A DNA stretch of 35,878 nucleotides, taken from the NCBI RefSeq assembly GCF_000521465.1, contig NZ_BAVR01000039.1, positions 1 to 35,878 of the forward strand. The letters are read 5' to 3'. Under the pieces are notes generated by a model. The model was given only the letters and a program-made list of their open reading frames with translations, had not been told where the DNA came from and ran no database searches. Below are positions 7,952 through 15,029 of the stretch, piece after piece. Each line of letters opens with the position of its first letter. Position 1 is the first letter of the stretch. The position numbers and the translations under genes are program-made. This DNA comes from Acetivibrio straminisolvens JCM 21531 (GTDB lineage: Bacteria; Bacillota; Clostridia; Acetivibrionales; Acetivibrionaceae).

Positions 7952-8201
7952 GTGGATAGCGCGACACTGAAAAGCAAGGTTGAAGCATATATCGGAGAAC
8001 AGATCCCGAATGAACTGTGGCCCAGCCGAAGAATACGCCAGGAAGAAGCTGGACCGGATCAATGAAATGGCTGGCCGCCAGTACGGTGACGACGGATACG
8101 GGGACGATTACCTGGTGGTGTTGACAGCGGACGTGTATCACGAACAGTGTTTTTCAGACTATACCCTGGCCCTGGCCATGGAAAGGATGGTGTTGCAATG
8201 A
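7952..8201 (+). CDS. Small hypothetical early protein, frame disturbed
   Basis: From GTG 7952 (after AAGGGGGTGG) the frame reads MDSATLKSKVEAYIGEQIPN then ELW before drifting into an unlikely sequence. From about 8022 the neighbouring frame reads PAEEYARKKLDRINEMAGRQ ... YLVVLTADVYHEQCFSDYTL, ending TGA at 8199-8201 and overlapping the next start. The shift needed is +1 or -2, unlike most other breaks in this sequence. Function unknown; predicted mostly helical with an acidic GDDGYGDD turn. Confidence 0.45.
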
Positions 8202-8497
8202 TAGTTTACATATGCAGCCCATACCAGGGCAAGGAAGAAAACTACAAAAAAGCTGTTTCATACTGCAAAGCTGCAGCTGCCGCCGGACATGTACCGATCG
8301 CAAGCCACGTTATGCTGCACGGGATCCTGGATGAAGCCACAGATCGCGAAAAAGGATTGACAGCAGGACTGAAAATGCTTGAACTGGCCGACGAAGTCTG
8401 GGTGTGCGGCGAAGTGATTACGTCAGGAATGGCTGCGGAGATTGAAAGAGCAGAAGCCATCGGAAAGCAAGTAATATTCAAGGGGGCGATCCTGTGA
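8198..8497 (+). CDS. DUF4406/nucleoside 2-deoxyribosyltransferase-like protein
   Basis: 99 residues from ATG 8198, in ATGA overlap with the preceding gene. It starts MIVYICSPYQGKEENYKKAV and continues HVPIASHVMLHGILDE ... ADEVWVCGEVITSGMAAEIE, a Rossmann-like fold shared with nucleoside 2-deoxyribosyltransferases and DUF4406/DUF7768 proteins. The CSPYQG and SGMAAEIE motifs mark the nucleotide-binding pocket of that superfamily. A substrate cannot be assigned. It lies in a cluster with a methyltransferase, a radical SAM protein and a MazG-like protein. Confidence 0.75.
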   Translation: MIVYICSPYQGKEENYKKAVSYCKAAAAAGHVPIASHVMLHGILDEATDREKGLTAGLKMLELADEVWVCGEVITSGMAAEIERAEAIGKQVIFKGAIL

Positions 8498-9056
8498 TAC
8501 CGTTCCCTGATAAGAAGTACAACATCATATATGCGGATCCGCCGTGGTCATATAAGGTGTGGAATAAAAAAGAAGGCGGCAGAACTGCAGAATCGCATTA
8601 TCAGACCATGAAAATTGACGAAATTAAAAGGCTTCCTGTGGGGGGGTTGGCAGCGGATGACTGTGTTCTGTTCATGTGGGCCACATACCCATGCCTAAAC
8701 GAAGCGCTGGAAACCATCAAAGCCTGGGGGTTCAAATATAAGACCGTCGGGTTCACCTGGGTTAAAAGGAACAAAAAGTCTGATACATGGTTCTGGGGCC
8801 TTGGCCACTGGACCAGGGCGAACGCGGAAATTTGTATCATCGCAACAAAAGGCAAGCCGAAGCGGATATCAAAGTCAGTTCACAGCATAATCGACGCGCC
8901 GGTCGAAGAACACAGCAAAAAGCCTGATATTACACGCGATAGAATTGTTCAGCTTATGGGAGATCTGCCACGGATAGAGTTATTCGCAAGGCAGAAACGC
9001 CAGGCTGGGACGTATGGGGAAATGAAGTAAATATCCAGGAGGAACAAAGGACATGA
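8494..9056 (+). CDS. MT-A70 family DNA adenine N6-methyltransferase, C-terminus frameshifted
   Basis: Starts GTG 8494, overlapping the upstream stop. Residues 8-20 read YNIIYADPPWSYK, with the DPPW catalytic motif of N6-adenine methyltransferases. WATYPCLNEALETIKAWGFK and TVGFTWVKRNKKSDTWFWG ... GHWTRANAEICIIATKG follow, all typical of MT-A70 enzymes. As read, it ends at 9030 with a non-conserved tail. Adding one A to the A-run at 8995-8997 restores the usual ending (RQKTPGWDVWGNEV) and a stop at 9054-9056 that overlaps the next start. It could modify phage DNA against host restriction. Confidence 0.9.
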
Positions 9057-9091
9057 CTTTCCTTGAAGAATGCCGAAAACGCGCACAGGAA
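9053..9091 (+). repeat. Direct repeat copy A flanking the radical SAM gene
   Basis: 39 bases matching 10017-10055 with five differences. Both copies are the 5' ends of small genes and encode M(T/S)FL(E/D)ECRKRA. The repeat distance is 964 bp and the segment between the copies contains the radical SAM gene. Confidence 0.85.
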
Positions 9092-9157
9092 ATAAAGAGG
9101 TCGTCAGACTTGCTGGCCCAGTTACTGGAAGACACAGCGGCGGGAAGGACGGTGTAA
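9053..9157 (+). CDS. 34-residue protein with leader shared by a later gene
   Basis: MTFLEECRKRAQEIKRSSDL then LAQLLEDTAAGRTV, preceded by CCAGGAGG, in ATGA overlap with the restored methyltransferase stop. Its first 13 codons are nearly identical in DNA to those of the gene at 10017 (34 of 39 bases), so the two flank the radical SAM gene as a direct repeat. Function unknown. Confidence 0.5.
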   Translation: MTFLEECRKRAQEIKRSSDLLAQLLEDTAAGRTV

Positions 9158-9159
9158 GC

Positions 9160-10011
9160 ATGATCATCGATGGCAAGAAAATAGCCAGAGTATTCCCCAG
9201 AAAGACAAAAGCAACACCGAACGACGATCTGGCTTTCACAGGTCCACTTCCGCGTTCTATTCTCAAAGCAGGGGGGGTTGACGAAGTACACGTTAGCGTC
9301 ACCTTCACCTATGACATACCGAAGGCCGAAAAGCTGGCGAAATCATGGGAAAGACTTGGTGTTCCGGTCAAGATCGGTGGCCCAGCCTTCGGAGATCGGA
9401 ACGGCGACTTCACGCCTGGCCTTTATGTGAAAAAAGGTATGACATTCACCAGCCGTGGCTGCCCGAACAAATGCTGGTTCTGTTCCGTATGGAAAAGCTG
9501 CAACGGACTTCGGGAACTTGAAATAAAAGACGGCTGGAATATCTGCGATGACAATATCCTGGCAACATCAGAACAGCACTTCCGCGCGGTATGTGAAATG
9601 TTAAAAAGGCAGCCGGAAAGGCCGGTTTTCACCGGAGGGATCGAAGCAAGGATCCTGAAACCATGGCAGGCAAAACTTATGAAAGAAATTAAAACAAAGC
9701 GCCTTTACTGTGCATATGACACACCCGATGACCTGGAACCACTTATTGAAGCTGGAAAAATGCTGTTAGACGCCGGGTTCACGAAAGCCAGTCACGCGCT
9801 GCGTTGTTATGTATTGATCGGATATAAAGGCGATACCTTTGAAAAAGCTGAAAGGCGCTTAATACAGACTATGCAGGCCGGATTCGTTCCTTATGCCATG
9901 CTATACAGGAATGAAAAAGGCGAAGTGGATCGGACGTGGCAGAGTTTTCAAAGGGAATGGTGTCGGCCGATCATAGTCGGTGCAAAACTGAAAGAGTATT
10001 GGAAGGAGTGA
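9160..10011 (+). CDS. Phage radical SAM protein of unknown substrate
   Basis: 283 residues from ATG 9160. TSRGCPNKCWFCSVWK contains the CxxxCxxC motif that binds the 4Fe-4S cluster used for reductive cleavage of SAM. The N-terminal ~100 residues (VDEVHVSVTFTYDIPKAEKL ... VKIGGPAFGDRNGDFTPGLY) resemble the domain that precedes the radical SAM barrel in several phage homologues. Barrel strands follow, such as VFTGGIEARIL, LYCAYDTPDDLEPL and CYVLIGYKGDTFEKAERRL. Related proteins occur in Firmicute phages but their reaction is, to my knowledge, undefined. It sits among nucleotide and DNA modification genes and is bracketed by a direct repeat. Confidence 0.88.
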   Translation: MIIDGKKIARVFPRKTKATPNDDLAFTGPLPRSILKAGGVDEVHVSVTFTYDIPKAEKLAKSWERLGVPVKIGGPAFGDRNGDFTPGLYVKKGMTFTSRGCPNKCWFCSVWKSCNGLRELEIKDGWNICDDNILATSEQHFRAVCEMLKRQPERPVFTGGIEARILKPWQAKLMKEIKTKRLYCAYDTPDDLEPLIEAGKMLLDAGFTKASHALRCYVLIGYKGDTFEKAERRLIQTMQAGFVPYAMLYRNEKGEVDRTWQSFQREWCRPIIVGAKLKEYWKE

Positions 10012-10016
10012 AGACT

Positions 10017-10055
10017 GTGTCTTTCCTTGACGAATGCCGAAAACGCGCGGAGGAA
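10017..10055 (+). repeat. Direct repeat copy B flanking the radical SAM gene
   Basis: Matches 9053-9091 at 34 of 39 positions, including the run CGAAAACGCGC; see copy A. Confidence 0.85.
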
Positions 10056-10223
10056 CACAAAAGGGAAAAGGAAGGCATATGCGAAACGTGTGGAAACCTT
10101 GAATCCATAACTGAAAGCCTTATCGGTTGCATAGCACATGACAAGCTGATCCTTCCTGAATATCCGCCATACCATGGAAGGGTGAAATGCCCTGACTGGA
10201 AAGAAAGGAGTAAAGAAGCATGA
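10017..10223 (+). CDS. Small Cys-containing hypothetical protein
   Basis: 68 residues from GTG 10017 (MSFLDECRKRAEEHKREKEG then ICETCGNLESITESLIGCIA). Four cysteines (CETC ... C ... KCPDW) could bind a metal. It ends in ATGA overlap with the MazG-like gene. The N-terminus is the second copy of the leader found at 9053, so the two may be paralogues or products of a duplication. Confidence 0.6.
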   Translation: MSFLDECRKRAEEHKREKEGICETCGNLESITESLIGCIAHDKLILPEYPPYHGRVKCPDWKERSKEA

Positions 10224-10621
10224 GGATAAATGACATGGTAAAAGAAGCACACGAAACGGCCGTTTCAAAAGGCTGGTGGGATGATGAAAAGTCCTTCGGT
10301 GAAGTGATCGCGCTTATGCACAGCGAACTTTCCGAAGCGCTGGAAGAAGCCAGGGCCGGAAATGACGCCAATGTTACATATTATGAATGCAAAAATCCAC
10401 AGGCGTGTCCTGATGATCAATATGTATGTGGCGCCTGCTGTTCAGACAGACCGAACAAATGCAGATTCGCGAAACCCTGCGGAATTCCTTCCGAACTGGC
10501 CGACTGCGTGATCAGGATCTTTGACGCCTGCGGCAGATACGGGATCGATCTGGAACAGGCCATCAGGGTCAAGATGGAATTCAACAAGAACCGCCCATAT
10601 AAGCACGGGAAGAAATTCTGA
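10220..10621 (+). CDS. MazG-like nucleotide pyrophosphohydrolase with Cys-rich insert
   Basis: 133 residues. HETAVSKGWWDDEKSFGEVI then ALMHSELSEALEEARAG gives helix 1-2 with the ExxE metal ligands. PSELADCVIRIFDACGRYGI is the second ligand pair (E and D). KMEFNKNRPYKHGKKF is the usual C-terminal motif of all-alpha NTP pyrophosphatases. Between the two halves is an insert with seven cysteines (ECKNPQACPDDQYVCGACCS then DRPNKCRFAKPC). It probably hydrolyses non-canonical or excess NTPs during phage growth; the insert's role is unknown. Confidence 0.82.
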   Translation: MRINDMVKEAHETAVSKGWWDDEKSFGEVIALMHSELSEALEEARAGNDANVTYYECKNPQACPDDQYVCGACCSDRPNKCRFAKPCGIPSELADCVIRIFDACGRYGIDLEQAIRVKMEFNKNRPYKHGKKF

Positions 10622-10634
10622 AAGGATGTGCAGT

Positions 10635-10757
10635 ATGGACGTAAAGGAAATTCACGAAATGCTGAAAAAAACGCTTTCGCCAGAAGATTATATAAAACTT
10701 CTGGAACTGATGATGAAGGACGTTGAAAAAATGATTGAATGGGGTGAGAAAAATTGA
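10635..10757 (+). CDS. 40-residue helical protein
   Basis: MDVKEIHEMLKKTLSPEDYI then KLLELMMKDVEKMIEWGEKN, predicted to be two amphipathic helices. It is preceded by AAAGGATG and overlaps the SSB start by 4 nt, so the two genes are co-translated. Too short for a family assignment. Confidence 0.5.
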   Translation: MDVKEIHEMLKKTLSPEDYIKLLELMMKDVEKMIEWGEKN

Positions 10758-11140
10758 ACAAAGCGTTTTTAATGGGGAGGTTGACCAGGGATCCGGAACT
10801 GCGATACACACAGGCAGGCGTCGCAGTATGTACCTTCACCCTGGCAGTGGACCGCAGAATGGCAAAGGACAAAACGGACTTCCTGGAAATAGTCGCGTGG
10901 AGGAAGACAGCGGAATTCTGTGGCCAATACTTCACCAAAGGATCCAGGGTGGTCGTGATCGGACCGATACAGACAAGGACCTGGGAAGACGACAACGGAC
11001 AAAAGAGAAAGAAAACGGAGATCATCGCCGAAGAAGTACATTTCGCTGACAGCAAACGCCAGGCAAATGATGACACCGATTACGGATTGGCATATGAGGG
11101 GTTCACGGAAGTCGATGACGACGATGAACTTCCGTTCTGA
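10754..11140 (+). CDS. ssb: Single-stranded DNA-binding protein
   Basis: 128 residues, TTG start. OB fold: MNKAFLMGRLTRDPELRYTQ then AGVAVCTFTLAVDRR, DFLEIVAWRKTAEFCGQYFTKGSRV, and VVVIGPIQTRTWEDDNGQKR. It ends in the acidic tip VDDDDELPF, which docks replication partners. It protects single strands during replication and supplies the recombination module upstream. Length is normal for a phage SSB. Confidence 0.95.
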   Translation: MNKAFLMGRLTRDPELRYTQAGVAVCTFTLAVDRRMAKDKTDFLEIVAWRKTAEFCGQYFTKGSRVVVIGPIQTRTWEDDNGQKRKKTEIIAEEVHFADSKRQANDDTDYGLAYEGFTEVDDDDELPF

Positions 11141-11167
11141 AATACGCAATGAAAGTGAGGTTGAACT

Positions 11168-11605
11168 ATGAAATGGTCAGACTGCGCAATTCAAGATCTT
11201 CGCAAATATAACCATCTGAAAGCAAGCCTGGAAAGCATACCGGAGCGGATGGAAGCGCTGCGCTGCAGGTTCGTATCCATCAAAGGAGCAGCGACAGATA
11301 AGGTTCCGGTGAAAGGAGGATCCAGCAGATATGAAGACAACCTGCTTGACATTATCGTCGAAAAGGAAAGGTTGCAATATCTGTATAGGGCAAATAAAAC
11401 GCTGCTGGATCTGATCGAAAGGGGCCTTGCTTCACTGGATAAAACGGAAAGACTTGTCCTGGACAGATTCTACATAGACAGACCAAAAGACCACGTCGAA
11501 AAGCTGATGGAAGAACTGAATTATGAAAAGTCGCGGGTGTATGAAATAAAAGACCAGGCGCTTTATAAGTTCACCATCGCCATGTACGGGATAGTCGAAT
11601 ATTGA
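11168..11605 (+). CDS. RinA/ArpU-type late transcription regulator (sigma-70 region-4-like)
   Basis: 145 residues. An N-terminal coiled region (LRKYNHLKASLESIPERMEA) is followed by a C-terminal domain (LDKTERLVLDRFYIDRPKDH then VEKLMEELNYEKSRVYEIKD). The latter resembles sigma region 4 with a helix-turn-helix (EKSRVYEIKDQAL). Proteins of this type in Firmicute phages activate the packaging and structural operon. It is the last early gene and lies just before the candidate late promoter at 11611-11648. Confidence 0.8.
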   Translation: MKWSDCAIQDLRKYNHLKASLESIPERMEALRCRFVSIKGAATDKVPVKGGSSRYEDNLLDIIVEKERLQYLYRANKTLLDLIERGLASLDKTERLVLDRFYIDRPKDHVEKLMEELNYEKSRVYEIKDQALYKFTIAMYGIVEY

Positions 11606-11610
11606 AAGAG

Positions 11611-11648
11611 TGGAAAAAAAGCGGACAAATTTTCCAATACTTTATGAT
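11611..11648 (+). promoter_or_regulatory. Candidate activated late promoter
   Basis: An inverted repeat TGGAAAA (11611-11617) / TTTTCCA (11630-11636) with a 12-nt spacer lies where a -35 element would be. A -10-like TATGAT follows at 11643-11648. No good -35 hexamer is present, as expected for an activator-dependent promoter, and the likely activator is encoded immediately upstream. Assignment is inferential. Confidence 0.45.
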
Positions 11649-11690
11649 AGCATGATAGTGGGGTTTTTCACTTGATACCCAATGGCAAAT

Positions 11691-11722
11691 AAGCGCTTGA
11701 TTATACGTCAGGCGCTTTTTTA
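11691..11722 (+). terminator. Rho-independent terminator ahead of the packaging genes
   Basis: The stem AGCGCTTGA (11692-11700) pairs with TCAGGCGCT (11708-11716) with one G-U wobble and a 7-nt loop, followed by a run of T residues. It ends early transcription, yet lies only about 30 nt before the terminase small subunit start. Late transcription must therefore pass through it or start within it. Confidence 0.8.
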
Positions 11723-11753
11723 TTGCCATAATTACGAAAGGAAGGTGGTGGCT

Positions 11754-12257
11754 GTGGCAAAACTGACGGACAAACAACAGCGCTTCATTGAGGAATACCT
11801 TATTGACCTGAATGCAACGCAAGCCGCCATCCGTGCGGGGTATTCACCGAAAACGGCAAAGGAAATCGGAAGCGAAAACTTGTCAAAACCTAACATTCGC
11901 GCGCGTATAGAACAGGCGATGGCCGAAAGGTCCAAAAGGACCGGAATCAACCAGGACAGGGTCCTTCGTGAACTGGCCAGGATCGCCTTCGTCAATGCGG
12001 CCGACGTGATAAACTTCGACAGTGCAACAATCGCAGAAGGAGCGTCAGAAGACGACACCGCAGCAATCGCTTCCGTTAAGGTGAAGACTATTCCAACGCC
12101 GGACGGTGAAGGCATAGAACGCGAAATCCGCCTGGCCGATAAGCTGAAAGCCTTGGAACTGTGCGGAAAGCACCTGGGAATGTTCAATGATAAGGTTGAC
12201 GCGAATGTCCCCGTCACGGTGGTGATCAATTATGATTACGGCGACGGCGAAAATTGA
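11754..12257 (+). CDS. Terminase small subunit
   Basis: 167 residues from GTG 11754. In-frame GTGs at 11745 and 11748 lie within or against the AAAGGAAGG ribosome binding site, so 11754 fits better. The N-terminus LTDKQQRFIEEYLIDLNATQ then AAIRAGYSPKTAKEIGSENL is the HTH of Terminase_2 family small subunits that recognise the packaging site. The middle VLRELARIAFVNAADVINF and the C-terminal KLKALELCGKHLGMF are also typical. Overlaps the large subunit by 26 nt. Confidence 0.92.
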   Translation: MAKLTDKQQRFIEEYLIDLNATQAAIRAGYSPKTAKEIGSENLSKPNIRARIEQAMAERSKRTGINQDRVLRELARIAFVNAADVINFDSATIAEGASEDDTAAIASVKVKTIPTPDGEGIEREIRLADKLKALELCGKHLGMFNDKVDANVPVTVVINYDYGDGEN

Positions 12258-13506
12258 GATCAGAGCGAACGCGCAGTTCAACAAGGTATTCAAGCCGGTC
12301 AATGAGTGTAAAAAGCGTTACAGGATCCTGAAAGGATCTGCCGGTTCCGGAAAGTCGGTCAATATCGCCCAGGACTACATCATAAAGCTATCGGATCCGA
12401 AGTACAAAGGCGCGAATCTGCTGGTCGTCCGAAAGGTTGAGGAAACGAACCGCGACAGTACATTCGCAGAACTTCAAGCTGCGGTATATCGGTTATATGG
12501 TGAATATGCGGACCGGTTCTGGAAAATAAATATGAACCCGCTTTCCCTGGAAAGCAAGGTCACAGGAAACCGGATCATATTCAGGGGCATGAAGGACCAA
12601 AGCCAGCGCGAAAAGGTTAAGTCAATAACCTTTAAGAAGGGGAAGCTGACCTGGATCTGGATCGAGGAAGCAACGGAACTTCAACCGGAAGACGTTGACA
12701 TCCTGGATGACCGTCTTCGTGGCGATCTGGAAGAAATCAACCCGAATTTATATTATCAGATCACGATGACGTTCAACCCGGTAAGCGCTACACACTGGAT
12801 CAAAGGCCGTTACTTTGACAAAGAGGATCCGGACGTCTTCACCCATCATTCAACCTACAAGACGAACCGGTTCATTGACCAGGCATATTTCAGACGTATG
12901 GAGCGCAGGAAGATTGAAGATCCGGAAGGGTACCGGGTATATGGTGAAGGTGAATGGGGCGAACTTGGTGGACTGATCCTGACAAACATCGATATTCATG
13001 ACTTCCCCACTGGCCCAGAATACTTCGACGCGAAATATCTTGGCCAGGACTTCGGCTTCAACCATGCGAACGCGATCCTGGATGTCGGATGGAAGGACGG
13101 TGAAATCTGGATCTGTTCTGAACTGTATGTGTTCGAAATGGACACGGAAGAAATTATCCAGATGGCCATTAACCGGAATATCAGTAAACGGACCGAAATG
13201 TTCTGCGATAGTGCAGAACCTGACAGAATAAAGCGTTGGAAAAGGGCCGGGTTCAGAGCGGTTCCGGTGAAAAAGGAACCTGGATCCGTGAAGTCACAAA
13301 TCGACTGGTTAAAGGGCCGGAAGATACACATTCACCCTTCGTGTGTAAACACGATCAAAGAGATCCAGCAATGGAAATGGAAGAAGGATCCGCAGACTGG
13401 CCTTTATATCGATGAACCGGTCGAATTCATGGATGACGCAATGGCAGCGCTTCGTTATTCCATAGAACGGTTAAGACGCGGATCATCAATCGAAGTTTTG
13501 AAGTGA
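12232..13506 (+). CDS. Terminase large subunit (PBSX family)
   Basis: 424 residues, normal for the PBSX/Terminase_3 group. The ATPase has Walker A GSAGSGKS (residues ~36-43), Walker B WIWIEEA and motif III MTFNPVSATHWI. The C-terminal RNase-H-like nuclease has LGQDFGFNHANAILDVG, FCDSAEPDRI and FMDDAMAALRYSIE, providing the acidic metal ligands. It cuts concatemeric DNA and pumps it into proheads through the portal. Confidence 0.95.
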   Translation: MITATAKIEIRANAQFNKVFKPVNECKKRYRILKGSAGSGKSVNIAQDYIIKLSDPKYKGANLLVVRKVEETNRDSTFAELQAAVYRLYGEYADRFWKINMNPLSLESKVTGNRIIFRGMKDQSQREKVKSITFKKGKLTWIWIEEATELQPEDVDILDDRLRGDLEEINPNLYYQITMTFNPVSATHWIKGRYFDKEDPDVFTHHSTYKTNRFIDQAYFRRMERRKIEDPEGYRVYGEGEWGELGGLILTNIDIHDFPTGPEYFDAKYLGQDFGFNHANAILDVGWKDGEIWICSELYVFEMDTEEIIQMAINRNISKRTEMFCDSAEPDRIKRWKRAGFRAVPVKKEPGSVKSQIDWLKGRKIHIHPSCVNTIKEIQQWKWKKDPQTGLYIDEPVEFMDDAMAALRYSIERLRRGSSIEVLK

Positions 13507-13517
13507 GGTGATAAAGG

Positions 13518-15029
13518 GTGCTATTAAATTGGCTAAAGAAGGATAAAGCAGCAGCTTCCCATGGAAGTACAGGTTCGCTTGCGTCCATGGTCAAAGATCC
13601 GGACGGGGTTCCGATGTCTGCGGCCGAAATAGTTGGCGAAGAAATAAAGGAATTCAAGAATTCCGAACAGTACAAGCTGATGGTTATGGCCGAACAGTAT
13701 TTCAGGAACCGGTCCGACGTCCAGAACAAAACCAATGACGTCAGCAACCGATCGAACACGAAGATCGAACACCCGATCCTGAAAAAGCTGATCGAACAGA
13801 AGATCAATTATCTTCTGGCCAATCCCTTCACGGTAAGCACGAAGAATAAAAAGTATGCCGAAGCGCTGAACGAAGTCTTTGACGACACATTCAGGCGCAA
13901 GTGGAAGGGTTTTGGAAGGGCGGCCATAAAGTCAGGGATCGGATGGCTGCAGCCTTATTTCAACGAAGAAGGCAAGCTGTGCATGATGAAGATCCCCAGC
14001 ACGGAATTGATCCCATTATGGAAGGACGCCGAACACACGGCCCTGGATGGCTTCATCCGCTTTTATGATGTGGTTGAATACATCGGCAAGAAGAAAACAA
14101 CCAGGACAAAGGCCGAATGGTGGGACAGTACCGGCGTTAAATACTTTATATCCACAGATTATGGATTCACTGTGGATAACGACGCGGCCGAAGAAGGAAA
14201 AGCCAGTCACTTCATGCTGAATGGCAAGGCGTACAACTGGACAAAGCCGCCGATCATATGGGTGAAGTACAACGACGAAGAATTGCCGCTGTGTTACTTC
14301 ATCAAAGAACTGATCGATGATATCAACTGGCAGACTTCCGTTACTTCTGATGTGCTGCGCGACGTGGCCAAATTCATTTATGTCCTTAAAAACTACGGTG
14401 GCCAGGACCTGGGCGAATTCATCAAGGACCTTCGTGAACACCTGGCGATCAAGGTTGACGCTGATGGCGGTGTGGATAAGCTGCAGGCAGATCTGAACAT
14501 CGACGCTGTAATGAAGTTCCTGGATAAGCAGCGCAGGGATATATTCGACTATGGCTGCGGCGTTGATACGAAGGATCCTGATCTGGGGAATGCCTCTGGA
14601 ACGGCCATCAATTTCAGGTATATGGATCTGAATGCCGACTGTAACGCGCTGGCCTTGGAAATGAAGGACGCTTTCCAACAGTTAAAGGTATTCATTGACA
14701 CATACCTGCAGATCATCGGCAAGGGCGATTTTTCGAACGAAACCTTTGACATTATATTCAACACCGACATGCCGGTAAACGAAACTGATGTCATCAACAA
14801 TGTGAAGGCTTCCCAGGGGATCATATCCAAAAGGACCGCGCTTGAAAATCATCCGTGGATCACTGATGTCGACGAAGAACTGGCCAGGATCGAAGAAGAA
14901 AAGAAACAGGCCATGGAGGAATTTGGAAGTGGGCTGTTTGATTCTGCCATGGAAACCGGCCAGAACATCAATGGCCAGGCAGGAGCGGAACCGGCGCCAG
15001 GACAGACAGGAAGCGCTGGTGATGAATAA
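13518..15029 (+). CDS. Portal protein (SPP1 gp6 family)
   Basis: 503 residues beginning MLLNWLKKDKAAASHGSTGS. The core contains KIEHPILKKLIEQKINYLLA, FGRAAIKSGIGWLQPYFNEE and GTAINFRYMDLNADCNALAL, all typical of SPP1-type portals. The C-terminus is acidic and Gly/Ala rich. It forms the dodecameric DNA gate and connector platform, located between terminase and minor head protein as in SPP1/PBSX relatives. Stop and next start overlap. Confidence 0.92.
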   Translation: MLLNWLKKDKAAASHGSTGSLASMVKDPDGVPMSAAEIVGEEIKEFKNSEQYKLMVMAEQYFRNRSDVQNKTNDVSNRSNTKIEHPILKKLIEQKINYLLANPFTVSTKNKKYAEALNEVFDDTFRRKWKGFGRAAIKSGIGWLQPYFNEEGKLCMMKIPSTELIPLWKDAEHTALDGFIRFYDVVEYIGKKKTTRTKAEWWDSTGVKYFISTDYGFTVDNDAAEEGKASHFMLNGKAYNWTKPPIIWVKYNDEELPLCYFIKELIDDINWQTSVTSDVLRDVAKFIYVLKNYGGQDLGEFIKDLREHLAIKVDADGGVDKLQADLNIDAVMKFLDKQRRDIFDYGCGVDTKDPDLGNASGTAINFRYMDLNADCNALALEMKDAFQQLKVFIDTYLQIIGKGDFSNETFDIIFNTDMPVNETDVINNVKASQGIISKRTALENHPWITDVDEELARIEEEKKQAMEEFGSGLFDSAMETGQNINGQAGAEPAPGQTGSAGDE

